A stretch of DNA of 64,000 nt from the NCBI RefSeq assembly GCF_963082655.1, contig NC_081553.1:157085441-157149440 (forward strand). Direction: 5' to 3'. Under the pieces are notes generated by a model. That model was not told where the DNA came from. It did not search any database and worked only from the letters and a program-made list of their open reading frames with translations. The DNA comes from Stomoxys calcitrans. Lineage: Eukaryota; Arthropoda; Insecta; Diptera; Muscidae. The translations under genes were made by a program, and so were the position numbers. Of this stretch, positions 35,096 through 45,445 are shown one piece after another (within the stretch, counting starts at the first letter, position 1; each line of letters opens with the position of its first letter).

Positions 35096-35461
35096 AAATA
35101 AACGCCAATTGACAAATCCACTAATTATACCAAAAATTAAGACAATGTTAAGGTACTGTTATACTACCAGAAAATACCAAAATTCTTAAATACCAAGTGA
35201 AAAGACTTTCATTAAAGGAAATTGTTGTTTTTTCAAGCTTATTGTTTGTATGAGGGGAAAAACATTTTTTATAATTATAAAATTTGTCTCTGTTTTCTTC
35301 TTTTTCGAGACAAGCTTAATGATCGAATGGTCCTTTTTTATTACCAAAATCTTCTATAAATAAGCTTGTATGTCGTGCAGTGTTGTTCTTTTTAATAATA
35401 TAATTTATTTGATTAAATATATATAAACTTATAGTGAACATATTTTTTTCTATTAATTATA
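35096..35461. other. AT-rich DNA, possible intron
   Basis: No coding signal. Its last 20 bases (TTTTTTTCTATTAATTATAG) look like a splice acceptor for the segment at 35462. Confidence 0.35.
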
Positions 35462-35575
35462 GATAATGGAGAATTCTAATGAAAATGGAGTAAATGACTT
35501 AACGACAATTGCGGAGATAGATGAGATCGGAATGAACAACAATTTGAGAGTCCGTTACGAACAAGAAAAAATATA
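35462..35575 (+). CDS. Possible myosin motor N-terminal exon
   Basis: The plus strand reads MENSNENGVNDLTTIAEID then EIGMNNNLRVRYEQEKIY, followed by GTATCC. In myosin heads the segment before the first beta-strand reads D-L-x-x-L-x-x-L ... L-x-x-R-Y-x-x-x-x-IYTY-V/I-G; class III myosins are the closest that come to mind. The coding part is bounded by a pyrimidine-rich acceptor (ends 35461) and a GT donor (35576) in phase 0, right where IY|TY would continue. No stop occurs in the exon. I could not find the next exon in this window. It may be a real first coding exon of a host gene, a gene fragment or coincidence; the match is from memory of the family. Confidence 0.4.
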
Positions 35576-36424
35576 CGTATCCTTTTTTAAAATGTGGAAT
35601 TTAATGTGTTTAACATTTAATGTCGGCATAGAAGTGCACAGTGGATAAAGAGATACTAGTAGTATGTGTGATTTTACATGGAGTATTATTTTTTTCTTAT
35701 TTTTAAGATGTAGATGAAACGGATGAAAATAATGCTAACCGATATACATCTACCAAAATAATCTTTTGTACCGGTTCAAGCATTCGGTGGTATAAAAGAA
35801 ATCAAGAACAAAATAAACTGTTGTATTCAGATTTTATTGGTCCAATTAGATTTTATTAAATTTTATCTTAAGCCCTTTAGACCTTAGTCCCGCAAATAAC
35901 AAATTCTTTTATTTTATTTGTTCCAACGTTTCGTCAAGTTTTGTTGACATCTTCATGGGATATGTCTATTTAATTAAAACATTGAATTCATTTGAAATCT
36001 TCAAGAAAATATAATTAACTTACAATAAATTAGGATATATTCACATGCATTTTTTTCGTCAAAAACACATGCGACAACTTAAATTTTAATATCACACATC
36101 GTCGCCTATATTCTATTTATATGCATGCACTTTATTTTAACCGAAATGTACATTTAATAATGCAGCGATTTGCCGTTCCTATATTCCGGAATGCGTCCGC
36201 ATTATTCACGCCACCATTTTTTATAGTGCATTTTGACAGTTGAATAATCGATCGAATATTACAGATAATAGGCTAAGGTCGAAACGGAATGAGAGCTATG
36301 AATTTTATTTTGTGCGTTGCGTTGAAGCCGGAAGAGTTAAAAACATTATTTCCAATATGACATTACAGAATAAAGCTCGTTTTTTGGCGTCAAAGTCAAA
36401 ACATACTTAACTTTTGTACGCCGA
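35576..36424. other. AT-rich DNA after the candidate exon
   Basis: A frame without stops at 35710-35860 (VDETDENNANRYTSTKIIF) follows a TTTTTAAG acceptor-like site, but its phase does not fit the donor at 35576. Otherwise nothing recognised. Confidence 0.3.
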
Positions 36425-36492
36425 TTGAGTTCTTCATCGGCAAGGGCTGCCGCCTCAGTGTATAATACACTGCTACAACAACAACAACAACT
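36425..36492 (+). repeat. Short CAA-tailed repeat
   Basis: GAGTTCTTCATCGGCAAGGG ... ACTGCTACAACAACAACAAC, with the same core at 28785 and 5443. The tail GCTACAACAACAAC is shared with the 3' end of the Jockey-like family. Confidence 0.65.
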
Positions 36493-36598
36493 TAAAGCCC
36501 TATCACACTATGTTTTCGTTTTATGACATGCCACTTTTTCTATCCATGGGTAATTCATCATGTATGTCAAAATTGCCAATTTTAATACGATTCATCTT

Positions 36599-37321
36599 TT
36601 TATACCCTCCACCATAGGATGGGGGTATACTAATTTCGTAATTCTGTTTGTAACTCCTCGAAATATTCCTCTGAGACCACATAAAGTATATATATTCTTG
36701 ATCGTTATGTCATTTCAAGTCGATCAAGCCATGTCCGTCAGTCAGTCCGTCCGTCCGCCCGCTTGAAGTTTTGCACGAATACTTCTTATTAGTGTAGTTC
36801 GATTTTGGATTTTGACTTCTTGAGTCACTAGAGGGCGCAATTCTTATCCGATTTGGCTGAAACTCTTTTAAGTGTGGTTCAAATCGGTTCATAACCTGAT
36901 ATAGCTGTCATGTAAACCGATCTGCGAACTTCACTTCTTGAGCATCTAGAGGTCGCAATTATTATCCGATTTGGCTAAAATTTTGTACAACCACTTCTAT
37001 CATGAACTTCAACATATACGTGTCAATTATGGTCTGAATCGGTTAATAGCCTGATACAGGTCCCATATAAACCGATCTACCTTTCTAACTTCTTGAGTCC
37101 ATAAAGGGCGCAATTTTATTCGAATTGGCTGAAATACAACCGCTTCTATGGTCTCCAACATTCAGTTCAATTATGGTCCGAATCGGACGATAACTTGATA
37201 TTATGGCTCCAATATAATATCAATTCTTTCCTTCTATCAAAAAGGGAACTCTACAAATGTGATCCATGGTGGAGGGTATATAAGATGCGGCCCTGCCGAA
37301 CTTAGCACGCTTTTACTTGTT
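36599..37321 (+). mobile_element. Family A Helentron/DINE-like element, short
   Basis: 5' TATACCCTCCACCAT at 36601-36615 and 3' ATGGTGGAGGGTATA at 37266-37280 are perfect 15-base inverted repeats. About three monomers lie between. The 3' hairpin is GCGGCCCTGCCGAA, slightly decayed, then TTTTACTTGTTT. Confidence 0.8.
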
Positions 37322-38519
37322 TGCTGTCACACTGTAGAGATATCCGTAAGACATACCTAAACAACAGATGAAAATTTATCACTTTTTTTATTTAGAATGT
37401 ACAAATACAAATACTAAGCTTTGCGTAGCCATACACCAATTGTTTATTAAATTTCTTTGCGTCCAACAAAACAGCTTCTTGTTTCAATACATACATTTTT
37501 TAACTTTAAAATAATTGTTTATTTTCACTTTATTTTTTGTTTAGTGTTTAACAAATTCAGCCATGGAAAGGAATACTACGCGATAGCATTGTTGAAGCAT
37601 TCGACAAAAACAGACGATGAAGTCAGAAAACAGTTTGTGAACTTGTGGGTTGTTTGGTCAGAATAATCAGCAAAAGAAATGGTCACAATCTGCACAATTG
37701 TGTGCCATTTCCAAAAAATATCGTTATCTGATTTACAAGAAATTTGTTATTAAATATGCCTCCTAACAAACCCATCATAAATGGAGCAGCAGAAATCGGC
37801 AAATAACAGATGTTTCAAAAGTTAGTCTGCTATTTTAAAATTACAAACTTAATGCTATAACAGCAGGATTAAAATAGCAGCGAAAATAACTATGAACCGT
37901 CAGCAGGCAATAGGGTTATTTTATTTACCCTCTAAGCGGATATTTTCGCTTATTTTGTATGGAGGAAATTGCTTACTAAGCGGCTTATCTGATCCCCGTC
38001 TATTATCGCCGATTATTAATGACATTGTTGGTAAGCGTGTAAAATAGAAACCATATGGTGTCACCTTCCAATCGGAATGACAATACTAAAATGGGAAGAA
38101 CGCAACATGTTTATTCAATTAAAAGTTCCGGAATGCAAAAATAGCTAAGCATTTTAATAAAATCACAATTATGAACTCCAAAAACATTTATGATTAAAAT
38201 TATTTTTTTTGCTTTTTGATATTGAATTTTTATTGGATGAGTGTTGCTGATGTTTTCGCTTAACCAAATGAAGCAATCTATGTAATTGTGGTACGATTGA
38301 AAGATGCGAACAGTTGTGCATATTTTGCCAGTAAAAATACTTAAACATCAAATAATTTTTACAAATAAATCAAATTTTGTTTATTTTATATAGTTCTGTG
38401 TTTTATTATTTTTTTATTCGGAAGGGTTGATTTTTATTTTTTCGATATGCCAACATAAAACTCAAAGGGTATATATATGTAATTTATTTACAATTGGAGT
38501 ATATTAAATATATTCAATA
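37322..38519. other. AT-rich DNA with one acceptor-bounded open segment
   Basis: At 37550 a strong acceptor-like tract (TTTATTTTTTGTTTAG) precedes an open frame VFNKFSHGKEYYAIALLKHS to a stop at 37666. I do not recognise it. The stretch 37770-37900 has GCAGCAG/AACAG words like the 358-bp unit. The rest shows nothing. Confidence 0.3.
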
Positions 38520-39350
38520 AAATATGGCCAATAGTAAACTGTTCAGTGTGAACATAGGGCATCAACAAGCTCTCCCTACAAATTCGGAAAGCATCCCCGA
38601 AGAGATCTATGTCAGGAATTCCCTATTGTTCACCAAATTCTTAATCGTTTTCCATTCTATGGCTCTAAGCTGCTTCAAGTCTGGAATCCTATCCGCACCC
38701 AAGAGCCTGAGTTAGTACGACGCTGGGCATTGACATAGGAAATGTTCCCACGTCTCATCGCCTTCCACACATGTCCTACTTACGCAGCCACTTACTGCAA
38801 CTATTCTGCATAAGTGCGCCAGTACTCCTATGTGACCCGTAATGATACCGAAAGTCATAGTGACCTTTTTTCTGCGATCGGAGATTTAGATCGCAGAAAA
38901 GAGGTCACTATATAGGGGTTTTGTCGTCCTATCGACCTCTCAATCTTTTACAGTGCTACATGCCCGTTCTTTGCCCATGCCATTAACTGGAACTGGGTCG
39001 CCCCGAAAGGTTTCGGATTAACCAAGTTTATTGACGGCAGTCCTCTGTACTGCGTCCTCTGTACAATGCGGATCGTGCCATCTTCAGAGGCGCCGCAAAG
39101 ATGCTCACACTCAGCGTCCTCTTGTTAATTCCGTTCTACTTCAAGCATTCCCCGATCGCCCGGATTAACTTCTGCAGTCCCTGGGTCCTCAATGTATTGT
39201 AGATATCCCGGCCAACTCTGTGCTCCAGCTTTGATCCATCCATGTGGCATGAACTGATAGATAGCAATACCAGGGTTCCATTAATCCAAGACCGTGACGC
39301 TGGCAGCAATACTTTGAACCGGGGCTGCGTACTCAGAGTCAAGCAATTTT
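38520..39350 (-). mobile_element. LOA-like RNase H and C-terminal relic
   Basis: On the minus strand the RNase H side (about 39350-38920: AGAAFKVL region, DGSKLEHRVGRDI, then the VPFRGD block) is followed by the C-terminal knuckle (about 38870-38700: ITGHIGVLAHLCRI, CVSRTCVEGDETWEHF). An inverted repeat (38857-38911) interrupts the two. The remaining part (38700-38520) covers GADRIPDLKQLRAMEWKTI. Stops break the frame. It belongs to the second LOA-like family. Confidence 0.65.
38857..38911. repeat. 23-bp inverted repeat
   Basis: Arms 38857-38879 and 38889-38911 match at 22 of 23 positions round a 9-base loop. The arm is ATAGTGACC...CTGCGATC. It lies inside the LOA-like C-terminal region, where the parent sequence would have one arm only, so it looks like a local inverted duplication. 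Confidence 0.8.
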
Positions 39351-39697
39351 ACTTGGAATTTGGTCGAGCAAATTATCTCGACTTATTTGATATTTATATA
39401 ATAGACTGTTGTATTAAATTTTGCTCTTTTTTAATTCAAGCTCCAGGTCTTTTTGTTTTTTATTTAAATTATTTATCGATGTGTCGTATATGGAAATCGC
39501 GTTTTGTTCCTCATTTAAATAAATCATATCTTGAAAATGCATTCCATTGAATTTTAAAATATTGATAAATAAATTAAATAAAAAAAACAGAAAGACCCCG
39601 TTCTTGAATTGAAAATTCAGGGAAATTTTTCGTGGAGAAACTTCTATCGAAATATTATTTTACAAACAATTTTATTGCTGTGTTGCTTTTAAAGACA
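39351..39697. other. AT-rich flank of the Helitron
   Basis: No gene recognised. It ends with A at 39697, the left base of the AT insertion site. Confidence 0.4.
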
Positions 39698-42213
39698 TCT
39701 TATATATAAAAATCAATTTGAATTTGTTTGTAGGTTTGTTTGTGTGTTCCTTATAGACTTAGAAACGGCTGAACCAATTTTCTTGAACTTTTCACAGATG
39801 GTGCATAATGAACACGTGGTGAAAATAGGGTACTAGATTTTTTGATATCTGAAGGGGGGGCGGACCCTCCCCCTTAGCCTAATTTTCAGAAACGCCAGTT
39901 CTCGAAGATGGTGGTGCGATTTAAGCGAAATTTTGTATGCTCTAAAAATAAAAATTTGGTATCCAAAATTTCGGATGGGTACCTAGGGGGTACCCCATTT
40001 TCTTATCCTAAATAACATCAAATGAAAGTTATTTAGGATAAGAAAACGTATCTAATATCCATTTGTCGAACCAAGTGCTAGGGGACCACCCCAACCCCCT
40101 AAATACACCTAAATCGGACATATTTACCGACCATGGCAATATCTGACTCAAATGAAAGGTATTAGCGAGTAAAATACGAATCTGATATCCAAATGTGGGA
40201 CCACGTTTCTGGGGGTCCACCCCTTCCCCAAAACACCCCCCAAACAGGACTTATTTACTGGCCATGGGAATATGGGGCTTAAATAAAAGGTATTTGAGTG
40301 TAGATTTCGAATCTGATATCCAAATATAAGACCAAGTGTTTGGGAGGCCGCCTCTCCCCAAAAACCTCCCCCAAAGGGGACACATTTCCGACCATAGCCA
40401 CATGGGGCTCAAATGAAAGGTCTTTGGGAGTAAAGCACAAATCTGATACCAATATTCGGGTAAAGTGTCTATGGGGCCACCCCATCCCCACAACACCACC
40501 CAACCCCCAAAACACCCCTAAATTGGAGATATTTACCGATCATGGCAATATGGGACTCTAATGAGAGGTAATTGCGAGTAGAATACGAATCTGATATCCA
40601 AATGTGGGACCACGTTTCTGGGGGGTGGACCCCTTCTCCAAAACACCCCCCAAACAGGACTTATTTACTGACCATGGGAATATGGGGCTTAAATAAAAGG
40701 TATTTGAATGTAGAATTAGAAACTGATATCCAAATATGGGACCAAGTGTTTGGGGGCCGCCTCTCACCAAAAACATCCCCCAAAGGGGACAAATTTACGA
40801 CCATAGCCATATGGGGCTCAAATGAAAGGTCTTTGGGAGTAAAGAACGAATCTGATATCAATATTTGGGAAAAGTCTCTATGGGGCCACCCCACCCCCAC
40901 AACACCACCCAAATAGTAAGTATTTGCTGACTTTTGCAATATGAGGCTCAAATAAGTAAGTTAAGTTTTTAGAGTGGAACGCGAATCCGATATATATTTT
41001 CAAGGCCAACTCACTGAGTGGCCACCCATCCCCCAAAACACTCCCCAAGCCGGTCATGTTTACCGACTATGGAAATATGGGGCTCAAATTAAAGGTATTT
41101 GGGAGTAGACCACGTATCTGATATCAACATTAGGGACCAACTGTCGACGTCTCATCACCATAACAACCCCCAAATAGGACGTATTTGCTCACCAAGACAA
41201 TTTGGGTCGTAAAGAGAGAGGAACTAAATATTTATAGTTTTTAGGTCCAATACCCCAAACCGGACATATTTGCTGACTTTTGCAATAAGGAGTTTAAACG
41301 AGATTTGAAAACGAATTTGATATCCAATTTTGAGGCCAATGGCAATATGGGGTTCAAATAAATGATATATAGATATACGAGAATAGAGCACGTTGCTGAC
41401 ATATTTTCCGGACTTAGTGTTTGGGAGACCACCCGAATCCCCAAAACACCCATAAATCGCCCATATTTACCGACCATGTCAATATGGAGATTAAATGAAA
41501 GGTATTGAGGGGTAGAGCAAGAATTGATACCCACTTTCGGGACCAATTTTCTGGGGGTCAACCACTTTCCCAAAATTCCCCAAAAGCAACCATTTTTTAT
41601 TGACCATCGCAAAATGGGGCTCAAGTAAAGGTATTTGGAAGTAGAATACGAATTTTATATCCAAATTTAGGACCATGTATTTAGGGAATCACCCCTTCCC
41701 CAAAACACCCTGCAAAGGGTAAAAAATGGTCGACCATGCCAATATATGGATTTTAAGATTAGAAAAAGAATTTGATAACCTATTTTGGGCCATGTGATTG
41801 GGGGACGCCTCATCGTGTAAACTCCCCTAAACCAATGGCAATATGGGGTTTAAATAAATGGTTTTTGAAAGAAGAGCACGATGCTGATATTTTTTCACGG
41901 CCAAGTGCCTGGGGGACCACCTCACCCCCGAAAACACCCCTAAATCAGATATCATGAGAGTAGCGGGCTGAAATAAAGTATTTTAAAAATGGAGTACACC
42001 TTACATCCAAACTTAAATTTGTTGACCAATAAATATCATATGGGATTCGGACAAAGGCACTATATTGTTAAATTGTTAGTCAAGTGATGTACTATTTTCG
42101 TAGCATGGTATTTCACTAAAAGCTTTCTAATTGTCGAAAATAAATATTCCAAGAAAACTTTTGTTCCATATAAAGTAAAAGAAGGCGCAGCGGAGCGGGC
42201 CCGGGTCAGCTAG
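39698..42213 (+). mobile_element. Non-autonomous Helitron with tandem array
   Basis: It starts TCTTATATATAAAAATC and ends GGGCCCGGGTCAGCTAG, with 5' TC, 3' CTAG preceded by a GC-rich foldable stretch, between host A and T, as expected of Helitrons. The middle holds ~130-bp monomers with CCATGGCAATATGGGGCTCAAAT, TCTGATATCCAAAT and CCCCAAAACACCCCC words. No Rep/helicase is encoded; frames in the array are accidental. Movement would need an autonomous partner. Confidence 0.85.
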
Positions 42214-42875
42214 TTTTAAATAGTTTTTCTTCACAAAAATGCCATTGAAATTTAATATAAAATATTCATTGTTCGTTTTGCGCTCCATTGTTTAGTCACA
42301 AAATTATTTCATTTTGATGTTGGATTCATCCAACTTAGACCAATGGTCTTTATCTTTTTTGCTTTTATTTCAAATAGAAAAGCAAAACAACAAAAACCCG
42401 TCAAAAAGTTTCAGCCACGTGTTGTGTTAAATGTAATGGAGGCGGGCTGCAACGATAACGATTTCGCCCTTTGCCAGAGGGCTCATAAGATTGCTATGCC
42501 ACCAAAAGATTACATGCTTACATGCTTACATGCTACTCACTGACTAGTGAGCGGTGCAAAGGTAGAAGCATGTCCTTCGAATAAAACGTTGGGTCTTATT
42601 AGTCAATCTTTTCTTATGTCTTAAAAACTGTTCTTGAAATTTTGTGTTTAGAAAATTTTGTAATAAATACTAGTTGTTAAAAGGATTTCCTTGAAAATTT
42701 CTTTGAAAAAAATTGGATTAAAATTTTGTTTAAAAAACTTTATTGAAATTTTTTGTTTGTCACTAAAATTTTGTGCTTTAGAAAAAATTTAATTAAAATG
42801 TAGTTTATTGAAAAATTTTATTAAAATCTTATCTCTAAGGATAGAAAATGTTTCGATTTTTAATGAAAATTTCAT
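42214..42875. other. Spacer with degenerate AAATTTTG repeats and one open segment
   Basis: 42378-42543 is an open plus-strand frame after TTTTATTTCAAATAG (KKFQPRVVLNVMEAGCNDND); not recognised. From 42600 the DNA is a degenerate repeat of GAAATTTT/AAAATTTTG words, like 43258-43535 and 60650-60935. Confidence 0.35.
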
Positions 42876-43255
42876 TAATACTAATTTCGTCATTCCGCTT
42901 TTAACACATCGAAATATTGATTTGCGACCCAAAAAAGTATATATATTCTTAATTGTCTTCACATTCTAAGTCGAATTAACCATGTCTGCCCGAGAGTCAA
43001 AAGCACGGTAACTTTCAAAGGAATAAAAGCTAGGCACTTGAAATTTTGCACGAATACTTCCTATAAGTGTAGGTTTGTTGGGATTTTAATTGGGCTATGT
43101 CGGTCCATGTGTTGATATTGCTCCCATATAAACCAACCTTGGATTTTGATTCATAGCCCTCTAGAGGGCGCAATTCTTATCGGATTTGTATGAAATTTAA
43201 TAACTGTGCTAAGTATGGTCATAACCTGATATAACTCCCATCAGAGACGTAGACT
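42876..43255 (+). mobile_element. Family A Helentron/DINE-like relic
   Basis: ATACTAATTTCGTCATTCCG, AAGTATATATATTCTTAAT, GAAAGCACGGTAACTTTC-like words and one ATAACCTGATATAACTCCCAT survive. Both termini are missing. Confidence 0.6.
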
Positions 43256-43540
43256 GCCTTAAATTTTTTTAAGGCAAAATTTAAAAAAAAAAATTTTCAG
43301 TAAAATATTTTATTTAGACAAAATTTTAATGAATTTTATAAGGACTAAATTTCAGCGAAAACTCTCTAAAGAAAAACTTACCGCGAGTTTAGTTTTTAAA
43401 GCCAAAATTTCAATAAAATTTTGCATTTTGAGACATTTTGCATAAACATTTTAAGGTTTTTATTATGCTTATATGTCCCAAACACCATATTCCTAAAATG
43501 TTTTCTATAGAAATATTTTAATAAATATTTTTAAGGACAA
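43256..43540. repeat. Degenerate AAATTTT-rich repeat
   Basis: Low-complexity runs of AAAATTT and TTTTAA words at loose spacing; no unit could be defined exactly. Confidence 0.45.
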
Positions 43541-44590
43541 GGTTAGGTTAGGTTGAGTCGGTTGCCCACCAAAAGTGAATCCATTCGGAGGCCAGTCTGT
43601 AGTAGCCTAGAAAGAAATGGAAAAGAAAGAAGATGTGAGACCTCGGACTAGAGGTTATACACGAATAAAAGAGAACGCCCATCCTCGCGCAATTACGGAT
43701 GTACCTACGCCGGAGCTTATGGCACCCCCCGTCGGAACAATCCTGTTCCTTCAACAAATCTCAGGAGACCTACCAGAGGTACGTTCGCAGGTTCACCCTA
43801 ATCACAGAAGAAACTGCTCCCCAGATAGGAGAGCCTAGGTCCCTGCAGACACGGACATGGACACATCAAGTGCTTAATAGTCTCCTACTCATCTTCATCG
43901 AGGCAACTCCTACAGAAGTCATTGTGCGGTATTCCTATGCGCGCCGCCATGCGGCATATGGCACAGTGTCCGGTTACGACCCCTGTCAAGGTACTCATCG
44001 ACCTCTTATCGAACGCCAGCAACTCTCTCGTCCTCCTCCGATGACCGGTCATAGCGCCTTTGCAGACCGGCAACCATCCACCGAGTCCCACCTCGCCACC
44101 GACGCCGCCCTGGTCATCCCCTCTACTGTATTCAGTAGCTCGACAAATGGCACGTAGGCAAGACCGAAGACCGGTACGCCGGACGCAGACGAACCTCTCC
44201 TGGCGCAATCGTCCGCCATCCCAATCCCTGGAATCCTCTCATAAACAGAGTGATTCGTGGGTCCGGAGCCTATCCACGGACTCCAAACAATCCGCCAGGC
44301 ATCTCGACCCTAACGCCTTGAGCGCCGCTGTCCATATAAATTCTGAGTTTAGAAGACGGTAAATCCCTTACCAGAATTTCTCTTGCGGTCACTGCAATGG
44401 CACACGCCTCTGCCTTACCGACCGTACACTCGTCCGGCGGTCTCAGAGACATACTGATATTGAGTGCATCAGAGTAGACCACCAATCCAGTCCCTGACTC
44501 CTTCTTGGAGCAATCTGTGTAGATCGAGGTCTCACCCCTCCTCAAGCATTCGCTCTCCATCCATCCCTGTCAGGAAATCGAATCGCGATC
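43541..44590 (-). mobile_element. LOA-like RNase H and C-terminal region
   Basis: On the minus strand: RNase H start IYTDCSKKESGTGLVVYSD (44560-44500; DCS in place of DGS), KAEACAIAVTAREILV and LRIYMDSGAQ (catalytic Asp of motif DS), then after a gap TLTGVVTGHCAICRMAARIG and NDFCRSCLDEDE (knuckle, 43960-43885). The 3' end carries CTCAACCTAACCTAACC at about 43541-43556. The middle of RNase H is out of frame. The element is more GC-rich than its surroundings, so younger or a different subfamily. Confidence 0.75.
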
Positions 44591-45159
44591 CTTTAAAGAC
44601 AAAATTTTAACCCATTACTCCTGACCATAGTACCGTTGTCCGATTTAGATGAAGTCTTTAATACTCATAATTTAGAGAATTTATATTGACGTACCAATTG
44701 TTTAAAAATATTTTGAATTTTAAAATTTCTGAAGAGATATGTTTTTATTTTCTAATCCCCCACAAGAAAAATATAATTTTCCTAATATTTTATGACCATT
44801 TAGCGAAGAAAGCTGGATTTAATGATTTTGGCATAAATCGCACCTGTTGTCAAAAGAAGTAGGATTATAGCCATATTTTGTTTTTAATATTGAACCATCA
44901 TTTGATGACAACAAGACATTAAAACCGATTCCAGAAATCTCACTCCTAAGAATTTTGAGACATTTTTTCTCGTAACTTGAGCTAGAATTTTTCTAAGGCA
45001 GCTCTATTGTTGGGTATTTTTCGTCTTTAATGGGTTAATGCAATTTTATTTTAAAGACCGAATTTGCAATATATTGTTTTCAAAAGAAATTCTTTTGAGA
45101 TATTTTTCCAACGAAAAGTTATTAAAAGTTTCTTCCTTTAAGCCAAAATCTTCAAGCAA
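44591..45159. other. AT-rich DNA, nothing recognised
   Basis: No coding motif was seen. Confidence 0.35.
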
Positions 45160-45445
45160 AAGCTGTGAGGACATCGAAGAAGAAGAGACTATAGAACACC
45201 TGTGTGTGTGTCCCGCAGTAGCAGTCAGAAGGAGTTCCACTTTAGGTTTTCATTTCTTTGAGAACCTGTTTGTTTTAGCGAATGTGAACATTCGCAAGTT
45301 GTTGGGCTTTTTAAAGCGATTTGAAAGGTTAAACGGTAGGAACTATAAGACAACTTCCTTCTTCTGTTCCTGTGGTAACGCAATGGACGAAAACGATTTA
45401 GTGAGTCAGATGACAGACTTCCGCTTAAACCTAACCTAACATAGG
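45160..45445 (+). mobile_element. LOA-like 3' end fragment
   Basis: SCEDIEEEETIEHLCVCPAV, then FFENLFVLANVNIRKLLGFL and a 3' end AAACCTAACCTAAC. It matches the 3' end of the element at 56235-59510 (59235-59510). 5'-truncated inside the C-terminal knuckle. Confidence 0.75.

Noticed and set aside
35710..35870. Second exon following the candidate myosin exon
   Set aside because: The acceptor at 35709 would need a different phase from the donor at 35576, and the sequence does not continue a myosin head (no TYVG or TYIG).
40029..41957. Overlapping frames rich in GGRLSPKTSP / WGWPHRHF words
   Set aside because: They lie in the Helitron tandem array on both strands and vary with each monomer; no Rep or helicase motif is present.
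43699..44362. Plus-strand Pro/Ser/Thr-rich frames
   Set aside because: They are antisense to RNase H and the C-terminal knuckle of an LOA-like element; the composition reflects its GC content.
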